The notes beneath the pieces are model-generated. The model was not told where the DNA came from and made no database searches. It saw only the letters and a program-made list of their open reading frames with translations. From NCBI GenBank assembly GCA_964553505.1, contig CAZKKX010000001.1, positions 1-64,000 of the forward strand: a stretch of DNA of 64,000 nt, given 5' to 3'. Position 1 is the first letter of the stretch, and each line of letters starts with the position of its first letter. A program made the position numbers and the translations under genes. The DNA is from JAENZQ01 sp964553505 (GTDB lineage: Bacteria > Bacillota > Clostridia > Peptostreptococcales > JAAYPU01). Of the stretch, positions 1 through 9,580 are shown in pieces.

Positions 1-1212
1 ACTATCTCGTACCAAACCAATAAGTACTGTTCTATTCCGCGAAGGAACTTCCGGAGAATGCCCTATAGAACCTACAATACATACAGGTGCTTCAAATCCG
101 GGCTTTAAACGATTAAGAGCATCGTTGCTTGATGATACAAAAGGATTGATAACTTCATAATTTTTAAGAATCCCCATGAGTGCTCCAAATCCCACCGGAT
201 TTATATAATCCTTTTCAAAATCCACAGGAGAGAATAAATTTATATATTTACCATTATTCATTTTTGCCGATACGCCCATATGAGTATGCTGCCCATTGCC
301 TGCAACACCTTCTACAGGTTTTGCCATAAAAGTTACTTCCAACCCATGTAAATCAAATATATCTCTGATAACATCTTTTACATGTATTACGTTGTCTGCC
401 GTTTGCATTGCCGAACTGTACTTCCAATCAATCTCAAGCTGCTCCATGACATGGTCAAAACCTCCTGAATTCCCAAGCTTGGCTTTGACTCCGCCAACTT
501 CCTTATGCCCCATTTCTACACCTAATCCGTATTTCTCAAGAACCAAAATAGATTGTTCCAAAGCGGTTCTCACCGGACCAATTGTCCTCTTCCAATACTG
601 TTCTTTAAGAACCTGTGATGTAGAAAGCTGATCCACGTCCGCAACATCGTCAGGAGTCTTAACCCAAAATTCCAACTCTGTTGCAGCAGTAAGTATAATT
701 TCATCCACCTCATCAATTGAATCAATATCCATATACTTCAGAACGTAAGGATTCTCCTTTATCAGTTTTCTGAGACCTATCGAAAAAGTATCAACGGCAT
801 TTTTTAAAAGGATTCTGGATCCAACAGGATTCTTCCCATTATGTACCAGATACGCAGGAATTCTTAGAGTCCCCACAGGCAATCCTGTTTCTTCATCAAA
901 ATGATTATAATTATAATCCACATACCAATTGACTGTTGTGTCCGGTATTAAATCCACTTTTGCATCATTAAGCTCTGCGATTTTCGGAAGCACAACACTG
1001 GAGCCGTCAGTCTGAATTCCTTTGATTATAAAATTGTCGAAATCTTCAAGAAAACAGCCTACAGGAATTCTTTCATCTGTATTGTTCCCTCCGAGATCCA
1101 CCCCATTCAGAGATACAAATTTTACTTCCGGATGGTTTTTTAGGAGTTCACCAATTTTAGGCTTATTATTCTGATCCGGCTTAATGGTAAATAACATTTC
1201 TTCAAATGACAT
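1..1212 (-). CDS. Glutamine synthetase family protein, C-terminal part beyond the window
   Basis: The first 404 codons of an ATP-dependent ammonia ligase of the glutamine synthetase family are visible; the reading frame is open at base 1, so the end lies outside. ATG at 1212 has GGAGAT seven bases upstream. Family motifs seen are ATELEFWV (about residue 183, the AE-x-EF metal-binding motif), GNGQHTH (about 302-308, the GxGxHxH ATP/metal motif) and PSRNRT (about 387-392, phosphate-binding arginines). The N-terminal part matches a long clostridial variant (over 600 residues by recollection) rather than classical GlnA. Substrate is probably glutamate and ammonia, but a related gamma-glutamyl ligation cannot be excluded. 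Confidence 0.85.
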   Translation of the reverse strand, partial: MSFEEMLFTIKPDQNNKPKIGELLKNHPEVKFVSLNGVDLGGNNTDERIPVGCFLEDFDNFIIKGIQTDGSSVVLPKIAELNDAKVDLIPDTTVNWYVDYNYNHFDEETGLPVGTLRIPAYLVHNGKNPVGSRILLKNAVDTFSIGLRKLIKENPYVLKYMDIDSIDEVDEIILTAATELEFWVKTPDDVADVDQLSTSQVLKEQYWKRTIGPVRTALEQSILVLEKYGLGVEMGHKEVGGVKAKLGNSGGFDHVMEQLEIDWKYSSAMQTADNVIHVKDVIRDIFDLHGLEVTFMAKPVEGVAGNGQHTHMGVSAKMNNGKYINLFSPVDFEKDYINPVGFGALMGILKNYEVINPFVSSSNDALNRLKPGFEAPVCIVGSIGHSPEVPSRNRTVLIGLVRDS

Positions 1213-1402
1213 ATCTTTATCTCCTTTCCTCCCTTTATTTATAAGGCATTTATTGAAATATTATAAAATCAATCTGATACGAACATTTAAAATGTCGTTT
1301 TATCACGTAGTGATTATATCATTTTAGAAATGCATTGTTAATACTTTATTCTAAAATTTTTTAAAAAAATGAACCGAATATATTGCGTACATTTTAACTT
1401 GT

Positions 1403-1891
1403 TTAGTTTTTAATGTTCGGTTTTTTGATTTCGGAAAAGACTTTTTCCTTTAATGCAAAAAATGCTTGCTCGGCATCGATTAGATAGGGTTCTTCTATAT
1501 GATAAGGTAAAATGATTTCTTTGTTTTTATTGTTTTCAAAAATATACAGCCACATTTTTTTCCCTTTTACCCATAGTTCTATGTATTGAGATCCAATAAT
1601 CTTTTCTTTAATTTTTAAGCCCTTAAAAAAAGTTCCCTTTATCTTTAATTCTTCACTTTGTTCTCTCATGGATAGTATATCTAAAAGCTCATAACTAATC
1701 TCTTTGATTTTTTCCATTCTGGTTTTTTTGTTCATATAGGCATCCATATATTGCTGGTACAACTCTAAAGTGTCCATATATATACTTTCCAGCATTTTTT
1801 CATCTTTTTTATAATGTGCTTTGATAAATTTAAAAAATAGTTTTGAGTTTTCATAAAAATATGTAAATGGCTTTATTCCGTCTTCTTGCAT
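1403..1891 (-). CDS. Hypothetical cytoplasmic protein, 162 aa
   Basis: I do not recognise this protein. It is hydrophilic and lysine-rich, with a helical N-terminal half (FYENSKLFFKFIKAHYKK) and a more strand-like C-terminal half containing two Trp-Leu/Trp-Val clusters (ELWVKGKKMWLYIF). No membrane segment or signal peptide is seen. The reading frame has ATGs at 1897 and 1891. The AAGGGAGA ribosome site abuts the first but sits about 9 bases before the second, so the second is chosen. It stands alone between the glutamine synthetase family gene and the UPF0182 terminator. Confidence 0.6.
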   Translation of the reverse strand: MQEDGIKPFTYFYENSKLFFKFIKAHYKKDEKMLESIYMDTLELYQQYMDAYMNKKTRMEKIKEISYELLDILSMREQSEELKIKGTFFKGLKIKEKIIGSQYIELWVKGKKMWLYIFENNKNKEIILPYHIEEPYLIDAEQAFFALKEKVFSEIKKPNIKN

Positions 1892-2061
1892 TTTCATTCT
1901 CCCTTCTATTTCTACAGCTTATAATATAGTATGACTCCTTCTATTGCTTTGTTATTTTCTTCTTTCCTATATAGTATGGTCTTCTGCTACAGTGATATAT
2001 ATGGTATTTTTTATCTCAACTGCCTTAATCCGATGACTATAAATCTAATATGGGAAAAAAA

Positions 2062-2096
2062 AATAAACCGCTTAAATTAAGCGGTTTATTTTTTTC
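2062..2096. terminator. Bidirectional intrinsic terminator
   Basis: AATAAACCGC and GCGGTTTATT form a stem (2062-2071 with 2081-2090, extendable through TTAA) flanked by an A-run on one side and a T-run on the other. It lies just after the stop codon of the UPF0182 gene on the minus strand. Confidence 0.8.
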
Positions 2097-2122
2097 AAAA
2101 TTTATTCAATTATACATTTTTA

Positions 2123-4891
2123 TTATTCTACTTGTCTGAATGATTGTAATTGGTCTAAATAGCGCTGAAGTTCATTGAGATATCTGCCATAATTGGCCCA
2201 ATCTCCGTTTTTCTGCGCCTCCTGGGCCCTCTGGAATGCTTCATTGGACATCCTAATCAAATCATTGATATCTGTTACGATACCTGCCTGCCCGTCTGGT
2301 GTTGGCTCACCGTCTACTATTGGTCTTTCGGGTTCCACCTCTGTTTCTCCAAACAGCTCTTCAAGAGCTTCTTTGAGAGTTTCTCTGTATGCAATCCTGT
2401 CGCCATAAACCACAATCACTCTTTTTACTTCCGGAAGGCTGTTTACATTGCTGGCCTGCAGATAAATTGGTTCTACATAAATCAATGAATTTTCTATAGG
2501 AATGGATAATACATTTCCTCTAATATATGAGGATCCTTGGGATGCCCATAACGAAAATTCTTTAGAAATTTCCGTATCCTGATCGATTTTAGATTCAATC
2601 TGCATCGGACCGTATACGGATACCTGTTTTGGTAATTTATAGACTATGAGATTCCCATAGTTTTCTCCATCGTTCTGTGCTACAAGCAACGCAGCCATAT
2701 TGGGCTTATTCCTGGGCGTGTAAGGAATTGAAAGAATAAATTCCTCTTGATCTCTGTCAGGTAATTTCATAATGGTATAGATGGAATCCATAAGAACCGT
2801 TTCATTTCCATATATCTGGTTGGCAATGTCCCATCTGTCTTCACCCTGATAGAAAACGGTGGTATTATCTACATGGTATTCTCTATAAACCTCCGCCTGA
2901 ATATTAAACAATGTCTGAGGATATCTAATATGTGCTCTTAAATCATCCGACATTTCCGATATTGGAGTGAACAAAACCGGGAAAATCTTTCCTAAGGTAC
3001 TGGCCACAGGATCATTTTTATCTATCAAATAAAAAGTCGTATCACCATTATATGCATCCACAACCACTTTAACAGAATTTCGTATATAGTTGATGCCGTT
3101 CTCCATGTAAGGCTGAGCATAGGGATAATTTGCACTTGCGGTATACGCATCTATTATCCAATAAAGCTTACCCTCGCTTGTAACAATATACGGATCGGAA
3201 TCAAATCTGAGAAAAGGCGCTATTTTGTTAATACGCTCTCTTATATTGCGGTGTATAATTATTCGGGAATCTTTTTTTAAGTTGCTTGCCACAAGCATTT
3301 TCATACTTCGCTCCCGAATCGAAAATAACAGCCGATTGATACCATTTAGTTGTATACCTGCAGTCCCTTCATAAAATGTCTCTACATTGTCGTCACCGCT
3401 GGGATAATCAAACTCTGCCTCTTTGGTATTAATGATAGAATAATTATTGGTCAATTCTCCAAAATAAATTTCCGGTCTGGTGATTTCTATTTCTTCTATA
3501 GAAGAGCGCGGCGGAAGGTTCTCTATCAATAGCTCCGGCTGCCCAACCGGCGTAACAGCATTAACAGGCGACATTGCAACACCGTATCCGTGTGTATATT
3601 TTAAATGCTGGTTTATCCATGTTTGTGTCAACTGACTTTCATCAATTTCCCGTACACCTATAAAAGCCTGTGTGTATTTTCCATTGATCATATATCGGTC
3701 TATATCTACATCATAAAAAGTATAATACTGTCGGATACCCTGCCTCTGATTATAAAACTGAGTCGTTGGACCATAATCATTAATACGGATATTTTCAATG
3801 GTTTGAACATTCTTATCAATATCTTCATTTGTAAGATTCATTCCGACAGGAAAGTCTTTCTCTAAAATTTCATACAACCCGTAAGCCTTTTTTGTATGGT
3901 CTATATTGTATCTTAAATACGGAGTCTCTTTTGAAATCTCATCTGGAGATACAATCAGATTTTGGACAACAACGGCCCCTACATTGCCTATGATAGATAC
4001 GGCAATCATCAATACCGGACCAGTCAGTGCCAGCTTGAATTTTTTTGATCGCAAACCAATTACAAAAAGAAAAGCCGATAAGACGGAAAGCGCTATCATT
4101 ACACGATAAACCCATAATGTAACATGAATATCGGTATAGCTTGCACCGTAAGCAACACCTCTGGTAGAAAACAGCAAATCATACTGCTTTAAATAATACC
4201 CGGCTCCAAGGATAATAAAAAACAAAAATCCCAATACCATTAATTGTCTGATGGCAATTCTCAAGAGTTCCATTCCGTTTTCACGATCAAAACCCCTTTG
4301 GAATACATTTTCATATCCTTCTTCTTCATCGGTTACTTCCCTTAATTTTGGTCTTCTTACACTCATTAGGAACAAATAAAATACCACCGTCATAATGATT
4401 AGAAGAATAATGAACAGAATAAGAAAACTGTATATTTGTGATATCAATGGTAATTTAAAAATGTAAAAGGATACATCATTAGCAAATATAGGGTCTTGTT
4501 TATTAAAACCCGTGCTGTTGAAAAATCTTAATATATCAAACCATAGATTTGAAGAAAAAATAAATGTAACAAACAAAGCAATCACAGCCGATGCACCTAA
4601 AGAAATCTGATTGATTCTTTTTTCATTAAGGTTTGCATTAGAAACATTTACTTTTTTATAGTAGTCTTTTTTTATGGTCCTTAGATAAATATATAGAAAA
4701 ACTGTTAACACAATAAAAACAGGTATCGCTATCTTCAACTGAGTAAAAAGTTTTGTCAGGTATACTTGGGTATATCCTATTTCTTTAAACCATAAATAAT
4801 CGGTTATAAAATTCAGGAAAGTTCCAAAAAATGCAATCGCAATTGGAATTATAGTAATTGCAAGCCATAAAAACAGCCTTGATCTTCTCAT
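2123..4891 (-). CDS. UPF0182 family integral membrane protein (922 aa)
   Basis: A large polytopic membrane protein of the UPF0182/COG1615 family, whose function is unknown. About seven hydrophobic segments occupy the first 320 residues (starting LFLWLAITIIPIAIAFFGTF). They are followed by a long soluble, probably extracellular region rich in beta-structure and an acidic, proline-containing C-terminal tail (EVEPERPIVDGEPTPDG) with a short helical end. Length is normal for the family. ATG at 4891 follows GAGGTGG. It is monocistronic: a terminator follows the stop and a long inverted repeat lies 90 bases upstream. Confidence 0.85.
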   Translation of the reverse strand: MRRSRLFLWLAITIIPIAIAFFGTFLNFITDYLWFKEIGYTQVYLTKLFTQLKIAIPVFIVLTVFLYIYLRTIKKDYYKKVNVSNANLNEKRINQISLGASAVIALFVTFIFSSNLWFDILRFFNSTGFNKQDPIFANDVSFYIFKLPLISQIYSFLILFIILLIIMTVVFYLFLMSVRRPKLREVTDEEEGYENVFQRGFDRENGMELLRIAIRQLMVLGFLFFIILGAGYYLKQYDLLFSTRGVAYGASYTDIHVTLWVYRVMIALSVLSAFLFVIGLRSKKFKLALTGPVLMIAVSIIGNVGAVVVQNLIVSPDEISKETPYLRYNIDHTKKAYGLYEILEKDFPVGMNLTNEDIDKNVQTIENIRINDYGPTTQFYNQRQGIRQYYTFYDVDIDRYMINGKYTQAFIGVREIDESQLTQTWINQHLKYTHGYGVAMSPVNAVTPVGQPELLIENLPPRSSIEEIEITRPEIYFGELTNNYSIINTKEAEFDYPSGDDNVETFYEGTAGIQLNGINRLLFSIRERSMKMLVASNLKKDSRIIIHRNIRERINKIAPFLRFDSDPYIVTSEGKLYWIIDAYTASANYPYAQPYMENGINYIRNSVKVVVDAYNGDTTFYLIDKNDPVASTLGKIFPVLFTPISEMSDDLRAHIRYPQTLFNIQAEVYREYHVDNTTVFYQGEDRWDIANQIYGNETVLMDSIYTIMKLPDRDQEEFILSIPYTPRNKPNMAALLVAQNDGENYGNLIVYKLPKQVSVYGPMQIESKIDQDTEISKEFSLWASQGSSYIRGNVLSIPIENSLIYVEPIYLQASNVNSLPEVKRVIVVYGDRIAYRETLKEALEELFGETEVEPERPIVDGEPTPDGQAGIVTDINDLIRMSNEAFQRAQEAQKNGDWANYGRYLNELQRYLDQLQSFRQVE

Positions 4892-4980
4892 TTAACCACC
4901 TCTTTAAAGTCCATATTAGCATTATTATACCCTACCACTCAACATTTTACCAATAAATTGAATTAATTTTGAATTTTCAT

Positions 4981-5024
4981 ATAAAAAGATTTTGTCCAAG
5001 ATTAAATTGACAAAATCTTTTTAT
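4981..5024. repeat. 16-bp perfect inverted repeat upstream of the UPF0182 gene
   Basis: ATAAAAAGATTTTGTC (4981-4996) is repeated perfectly inverted at 5009-5024 with a 12-base loop. It sits in the leader of the UPF0182 gene on the minus strand and ends in a short T-run there. It could be a second terminator for the zinc-ribbon gene upstream or an attenuator; the sequence alone does not decide. Confidence 0.6.
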
Positions 5025-5133
5025 GGTTAGGATTTGTTATAATACATCCTACCTATATGGCTTTTGGGCGGTTTTTTATATTCATTTCTGTTTGTTTGTT
5101 TTGGCAATTATTGTTTTCGTGAGACAAAAATAA

Positions 5134-5168
5134 ACATCTTAACCGATAATAAAAAAACCGGGTAAGAT
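5134..5168 (-). terminator. Probable terminator after the zinc-ribbon gene
   Basis: On the minus strand CATCTTACCCG and CGGTTAAGATG pair with one mismatch (11-bp stem, 13-base loop) and are followed by TTTATTTTTG, 9 bases after the stop codon at 5177. Confidence 0.6.
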
Positions 5169-5176
5169 GCTATCAT

Positions 5177-6184
5177 TTATTCTCTGTAATCTGCTATAAA
5201 AAAATCATATTCTCCTTCTATTACTTGATAAATCCAATAATATTCCCTTATTTCTGACTTTCCTTCTTTTACTACCTTTATTTTTTCATGAGTCCAGATG
5301 TAGTAGCCTTCCTGTCCTTTACGTATCTCTCCAATCTCAAAAAGAAGAAATTCCTCTAAAATACCCTCTTTGTTAAAGTTAACTACATTTTTATAAGCTC
5401 TGCTATCTTTTGCAGCCAGCGATATTACTGTTTTATCATTACTATTCACATAATCAATCCATTTGGAATTAAACTGAACCAGTGATTTTATAATAGCCGT
5501 CTGGTATCTGTAAGGCTTTCCCTCTATTTCTTTCCAAATTTCGTCAGATATATGAGTAGAATTATTTATATCTGCATTTTTATAATCTATCGTTTCATCA
5601 TACCTTAAATCTTCGTTATTCCTTACTTCATTAATATTGTAGTTCATTGTTTCAATGCTTGCAAATGCTTGCTGCCTAGGGGAAAGCTCAGCTTCATCCC
5701 CATTTTTTGAATCGGAAGAATCCCCAGTACTCGGGTCATACGAGCCTTCGTTGTTTCCTTCATCCTCAATGCTTTCTCCCTGCCTGCCTATCAGATTATC
5801 ATCAAAGAAAAAATATTTTGCTGCAAGCGCTGTTGCTGTAACAAATGCAATAACAATTAATATAATGATTAATTTGCCTCCAATACCTTTGAACCCGCCT
5901 TCGTCGTCTTCATCATCGTCGAAGTCAAGGATATAATCCTTTGAATGATTTTTTAATATACTATTCTTATACTTTTCATATTCCTCATCCACATCCCGGG
6001 CTTCAGGGCAGTTTTTTCGCTCCACTTCAAACAAACGCATAACACTTTCCGAACCTTCAGAAGCATCTGCATCATTTTCATCATCATTATGATTATGGAC
6101 AAATTCTTCATTAATTTTACTGCGGCAATATGGGCAGTAAACATCATTCTCATCTATGTTTTGTCCGCATTTGGTACAGTACAC
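5177..6184 (-). CDS. Zinc-ribbon domain membrane protein
   Basis: N-terminal double-cysteine zinc ribbon (C3-x2-C6 and C18-x2-C21 from the start used here), an acidic linker, one membrane segment near residue 110 (LIIILIVIAFVTATALAA), then a Ser/Asp/Glu-rich linker and an extracytoplasmic domain of about 165 residues that I do not recognise. This architecture (ribbon inside, sensor or scaffold outside) is common in Firmicutes and of unclear role. The frame also has GTG at 6193 and ATG at 6190, but GAGGTGAT overlaps them. GTG at 6184 lies 8 bases after GAGG and gives the usual family start MYCTKCG. The next gene upstream is 65 bases away and probably cotranscribed. Confidence 0.75.
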   Translation of the reverse strand: MYCTKCGQNIDENDVYCPYCRSKINEEFVHNHNDDENDADASEGSESVMRLFEVERKNCPEARDVDEEYEKYKNSILKNHSKDYILDFDDDEDDEGGFKGIGGKLIIILIVIAFVTATALAAKYFFFDDNLIGRQGESIEDEGNNEGSYDPSTGDSSDSKNGDEAELSPRQQAFASIETMNYNINEVRNNEDLRYDETIDYKNADINNSTHISDEIWKEIEGKPYRYQTAIIKSLVQFNSKWIDYVNSNDKTVISLAAKDSRAYKNVVNFNKEGILEEFLLFEIGEIRKGQEGYYIWTHEKIKVVKEGKSEIREYYWIYQVIEGEYDFFIADYRE

Positions 6185-6249
6185 AATCATCACCTCGCAT
6201 AGAGCTTTTGTTTCAAATCTTTAGTGCCGGGTTTTGCGTTCAGAACAAA

Positions 6250-6594
6250 TCAGTCCTTGATCCTTCTGGCTATTTCTTCTTCTGTTTCCTGGCTGCAAAT
6301 TGCTTCTTCTTCATCATGATTTAAATCCGAACAAGTAAAATTATCGGATAGTTTAATTGCATGACAATCAATAGACGCTACGTCTTTAGACAATTCATTT
6401 ACAAGAATCTCCAAATGTCTAATCCGTTTTTCAATCTTTTTAAGCATTTTTATCAAATTGTTGATTTTCCAGTACCATAATCTCATTTCACGAAGAAGTA
6501 GCCAAATAATAAATATGGCTAAAGTGACCACTACAATGCCTGCTGCAAATTTTAAAGCATCTTCGGTAAAGAGAAATGCATTTAAAGTAATCAT
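6250..6594 (-). CDS. Small membrane-anchored coiled-coil protein (114 aa)
   Basis: A single membrane helix near the N-terminus (residues 14-32, AAGIVVVTLAIFIIWLLL) is followed by a basic heptad-like helix (NLIKMLKKIEKRIRHLEILVNELSKDV) and an acidic tail. No family is recognised. ATG at 6594 has GAGGG five bases upstream; a TTG at 6606 is possible but poorly placed. It probably forms a two-gene transcript with the zinc-ribbon protein. Confidence 0.65.
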   Translation of the reverse strand: MITLNAFLFTEDALKFAAGIVVVTLAIFIIWLLLREMRLWYWKINNLIKMLKKIEKRIRHLEILVNELSKDVASIDCHAIKLSDNFTCSDLNHDEEEAICSQETEEEIARRIKD

Positions 6595-6867
6595 GCCATC
6601 CCTCAATATTTTTCTAATTTTGTCTAATTTGGTTTTATTATATAATATAACATTCAGGATATCAAATAACTTTTCATTATATTATTTCATCCAATAATTA
6701 ATCCTGCATGCGGTAAGACTTTTTTCTCAACCGCATATTCATATATTCTAAGAACTAATATTAGGAACAATTTGACAAATAATTTCATTTTTTACTACTC
6801 TTTCTGGCATAAATAGTATATAATTTTAAAATAATCATGATATATAAAAAAGCAGGGGGTAATTTAA

Positions 6868-9510
6868 TTGCAGAACTTTTCAATCAAAACAAAACTCTTA
6901 ATTAATTTATTTTTTTCAGTTTCAATAATAATCATAATTGGTCTTATCACATATATGAATCTACAAAAATTAGATTATTTTCAAAATGAACTGAACGAAG
7001 AATACAATCGTGCACAATTAGCTATTCAAGTATCCACGTCAGGAGAAAAACTATATTCTATTATTGCCGACAGCTATATCTACGGCGATATTGGAAATAT
7101 GCAACAAGAATTTACAACTGAAAAGGAAGATACAAAGAATAACATAGAAAGCTTATCGGAAAATGCATCAAAAGCGCATCAGACACTATTACATAATGCA
7201 ATGACAGAATATTATAAAATAGTTGCAGCTTATGAATTTTCTATTCTCCCGCATTTGGAAATACTTTCTACAGAACCGGATAATAGGCTTTCTCAAGCGC
7301 ATGTGGCAAATTATTTAAATGACTTAAAGGAGTATATGGAACCTTATAAAAGATACCTGAATACGGTAGCAAATGAGATGGTCGCAAAAGCCGAAATCCA
7401 GAAAGCAAATTTTGAAGAAACCAGTAAATCTATTGTTATGATCAATATAATTTTAATTATAGCAGGTACTTTTTTCATTTTCCTTATCGCCTTTTTCATT
7501 ATGCGAAGTATTATATCTCCGCTGAATAAAGCTGTAAGCTTTGTAAATAACATATCCAAATGGGATATGTCTTCAAAAATTACCGTTAAAAACAAGGATG
7601 AAATCGGTATTCTTTTAAATGCAATGCAAAACATGTCAGACAATATAACAGAACGTATTTCAGCTATTAATGAAATCTCTTCCGGGAATCTTAACGTCCA
7701 CGTTCCCAAAGCCAGCGAGAAAGATGAGCTTGCCGAAAGTATTAATAAAGTTGTCTCATCTCTGAAAGGTTTAATCGATGAAACAGAAAGTCTGGTAGAT
7801 AATTCTGTCAAGGGGAAACTTGATGTCCGCGGAAAAGCATCTCAATATGAAGGTGCATACGGAGCTATAGTGTCCTCAATAAATAAAATTATAGATACTT
7901 TAGTCGGACACATGAATGCGGTACAAGCTCCGATTATGATTATTGATAAGGATTTTGAAATCCAGTATATGAATACGGCTGGTGCTGATTTAACCGGTCT
8001 TAGTGGTGATGAGCTCATTGGCAAAAAATGTTTCGACTGCATGAAAACATCAGATTGCAATACTTCAAAATGCGCGGCAGGTATTGCAATGACTGAAAAC
8101 AGGATTGCTTCCAGTGAAACAGATGCTCATCCGGGAAGCCATGATTTGGATATTTCTTATGACGGCATTCCGCTAAAAAATAATGACGGAGAAATAATTG
8201 GCTCTCTTGAAATTATAACGGATCTGACTGAGATAAAAAAAGCTCAGCGTGTTTCCGAAAAACAAATTAAGCTTCAAGAAAGGGAAGTAAGCGCTTTAAT
8301 TTCAAATCTGGAATTGCTTGCACAGGGTAATTTAAACCTTGAACTTGAACCATCTGAAACAGATGATGATACTAAACAATTAGGTGAGAACTTCGATAAA
8401 ATTAAGGAAAATTTAGGTATCAGTATTGATGCTATAAAAACATATGTAATTGAAATATCCGATGTTCTTACTAAAATTGCAAATTCTGATTTAAATATAG
8501 AAATTACCAGTGATTATATGGGAGACTTTTCTTCAATCAAAGCAGCGCTTAACTTAATCATCCAATCATTCAATGAAGTTTTACAAGAGATTAATAATTC
8601 CGCCGACCAAGTAGCAACCGGTGCACACCAACTTTCCGACAGCAGCCAAGAATTGTCTCAGGGGGCAACCGAACAAGCCGGTGCAATTGAACAGCTGACT
8701 GTATCCATAAAGGAAATTGCCCAGAAAACGAAACAAAATGCCGGTTATGCAGAAAATGCAAATCAGCTTACAGGAACTGTTAAAGAAAATGCTAATAAAG
8801 GAAATTTACATATGCAGGAAATGCTTTCGTCTATGAAAGAAATTAATGTAGCATCCTCCAATATTTCCAATATAATAAAAGTCATTGATGAGATTGCATT
8901 CCAAACAAACATTCTCGCTTTGAATGCTGCTGTTGAAGCTGCAAGAGCAGGCGAACACGGAAAGGGCTTTGCAGTTGTCGCAGAGGAGGTTCGTAATCTT
9001 GCTGCCAGAAGCGCTCAAGCAGCAAAAGAAACTACGGAACTAATTGAAGGCTCTATATCAAAAGCACAATCAGGAACTGAAACAGCTAATGCCACGGCCG
9101 AAGCCTTAAATGAAATTATTGAAGGTGTAACAAAGGCAGCTGAGTTGGTAGGCCAAATCGCTCAATCTTCTATTGGACAAACTTCAGGAATTGAAGAAAT
9201 TGAAGGTGGGATTCAACAAGTATCTGAAGTCACCCAGACAAATACTTCTACTGCTGAAGAAAGCGCTGCAGCTACTGAGGAATTGTCCGGACAGGCTGAA
9301 TTACTTAAAGAAATGGTTAGTAAATTTAACCTAAAAGACACTTATAAATTAAACTCTTTAAATGATGAAAGTGTTGAGCTGTTAACAGCTTCCGGTACTG
9401 TTTGTGAAAAAGAAGACCGAGATGAAACAATGCTTGATGATTCTGATTGTTTAAACAACTCTGATGACATAGAAGAAGAAACAGAAACTGATGATTGTGG
9501 AAAGTACTGA
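6868..9510 (+). CDS. Methyl-accepting chemotaxis protein with Cys-rich PAS domain
   Basis: A transmembrane chemoreceptor of 880 residues. In order it has a membrane helix (9-30), a helical extracytoplasmic ligand domain (about 31-190), a second membrane helix (191-212), HAMP, a second HAMP-like region (about 270-345), a PAS domain (about 349-460), a further HAMP-like stretch (480-580) and the MCP signalling hairpin, whose tip contains AFQTNILALNAAVEAARAGE near 676-695. The PAS carries C388-x2-C391-x5-C397-x4-C402, suggesting a metal or redox site. The C-terminus is a long acidic tail without a typical CheR/CheB-binding pentapeptide. TTG start at 6868 with AGGGGGT seven bases upstream. It is head-on to replication and ends at a strong terminator. 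It could be a substrate of CheD at 29.9 kb. Confidence 0.93.
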   Translation: MQNFSIKTKLLINLFFSVSIIIIIGLITYMNLQKLDYFQNELNEEYNRAQLAIQVSTSGEKLYSIIADSYIYGDIGNMQQEFTTEKEDTKNNIESLSENASKAHQTLLHNAMTEYYKIVAAYEFSILPHLEILSTEPDNRLSQAHVANYLNDLKEYMEPYKRYLNTVANEMVAKAEIQKANFEETSKSIVMINIILIIAGTFFIFLIAFFIMRSIISPLNKAVSFVNNISKWDMSSKITVKNKDEIGILLNAMQNMSDNITERISAINEISSGNLNVHVPKASEKDELAESINKVVSSLKGLIDETESLVDNSVKGKLDVRGKASQYEGAYGAIVSSINKIIDTLVGHMNAVQAPIMIIDKDFEIQYMNTAGADLTGLSGDELIGKKCFDCMKTSDCNTSKCAAGIAMTENRIASSETDAHPGSHDLDISYDGIPLKNNDGEIIGSLEIITDLTEIKKAQRVSEKQIKLQEREVSALISNLELLAQGNLNLELEPSETDDDTKQLGENFDKIKENLGISIDAIKTYVIEISDVLTKIANSDLNIEITSDYMGDFSSIKAALNLIIQSFNEVLQEINNSADQVATGAHQLSDSSQELSQGATEQAGAIEQLTVSIKEIAQKTKQNAGYAENANQLTGTVKENANKGNLHMQEMLSSMKEINVASSNISNIIKVIDEIAFQTNILALNAAVEAARAGEHGKGFAVVAEEVRNLAARSAQAAKETTELIEGSISKAQSGTETANATAEALNEIIEGVTKAAELVGQIAQSSIGQTSGIEEIEGGIQQVSEVTQTNTSTAEESAAATEELSGQAELLKEMVSKFNLKDTYKLNSLNDESVELLTASGTVCEKEDRDETMLDDSDCLNNSDDIEEETETDDCGKY

Positions 9511-9528
9511 TTAATGAATTGTGCCTAA

Positions 9529-9557
9529 GAGAAAAGCCCTGAAACAGGGCTTTTCTC
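9529..9557. terminator. Bidirectional terminator between MCP and panF
   Basis: A 13-bp perfect stem (GAGAAAAGCCCTG / CAGGGCTTTTCTC) with an AAA loop between two convergent genes. A and T tracts at the stem base serve both directions. Confidence 0.9.
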
Positions 9558-9580
9558 ATTTCTTTATTCCATAACTCTTA

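Noticed and set aside
6772..6824. Promoter for the chemoreceptor gene (TTGACA at 6772, TATAAT at 6819)
   Set aside because: The two elements are 41 bases apart and neither has a convincing partner; no sigma-D or sigma-54 pattern was found either.
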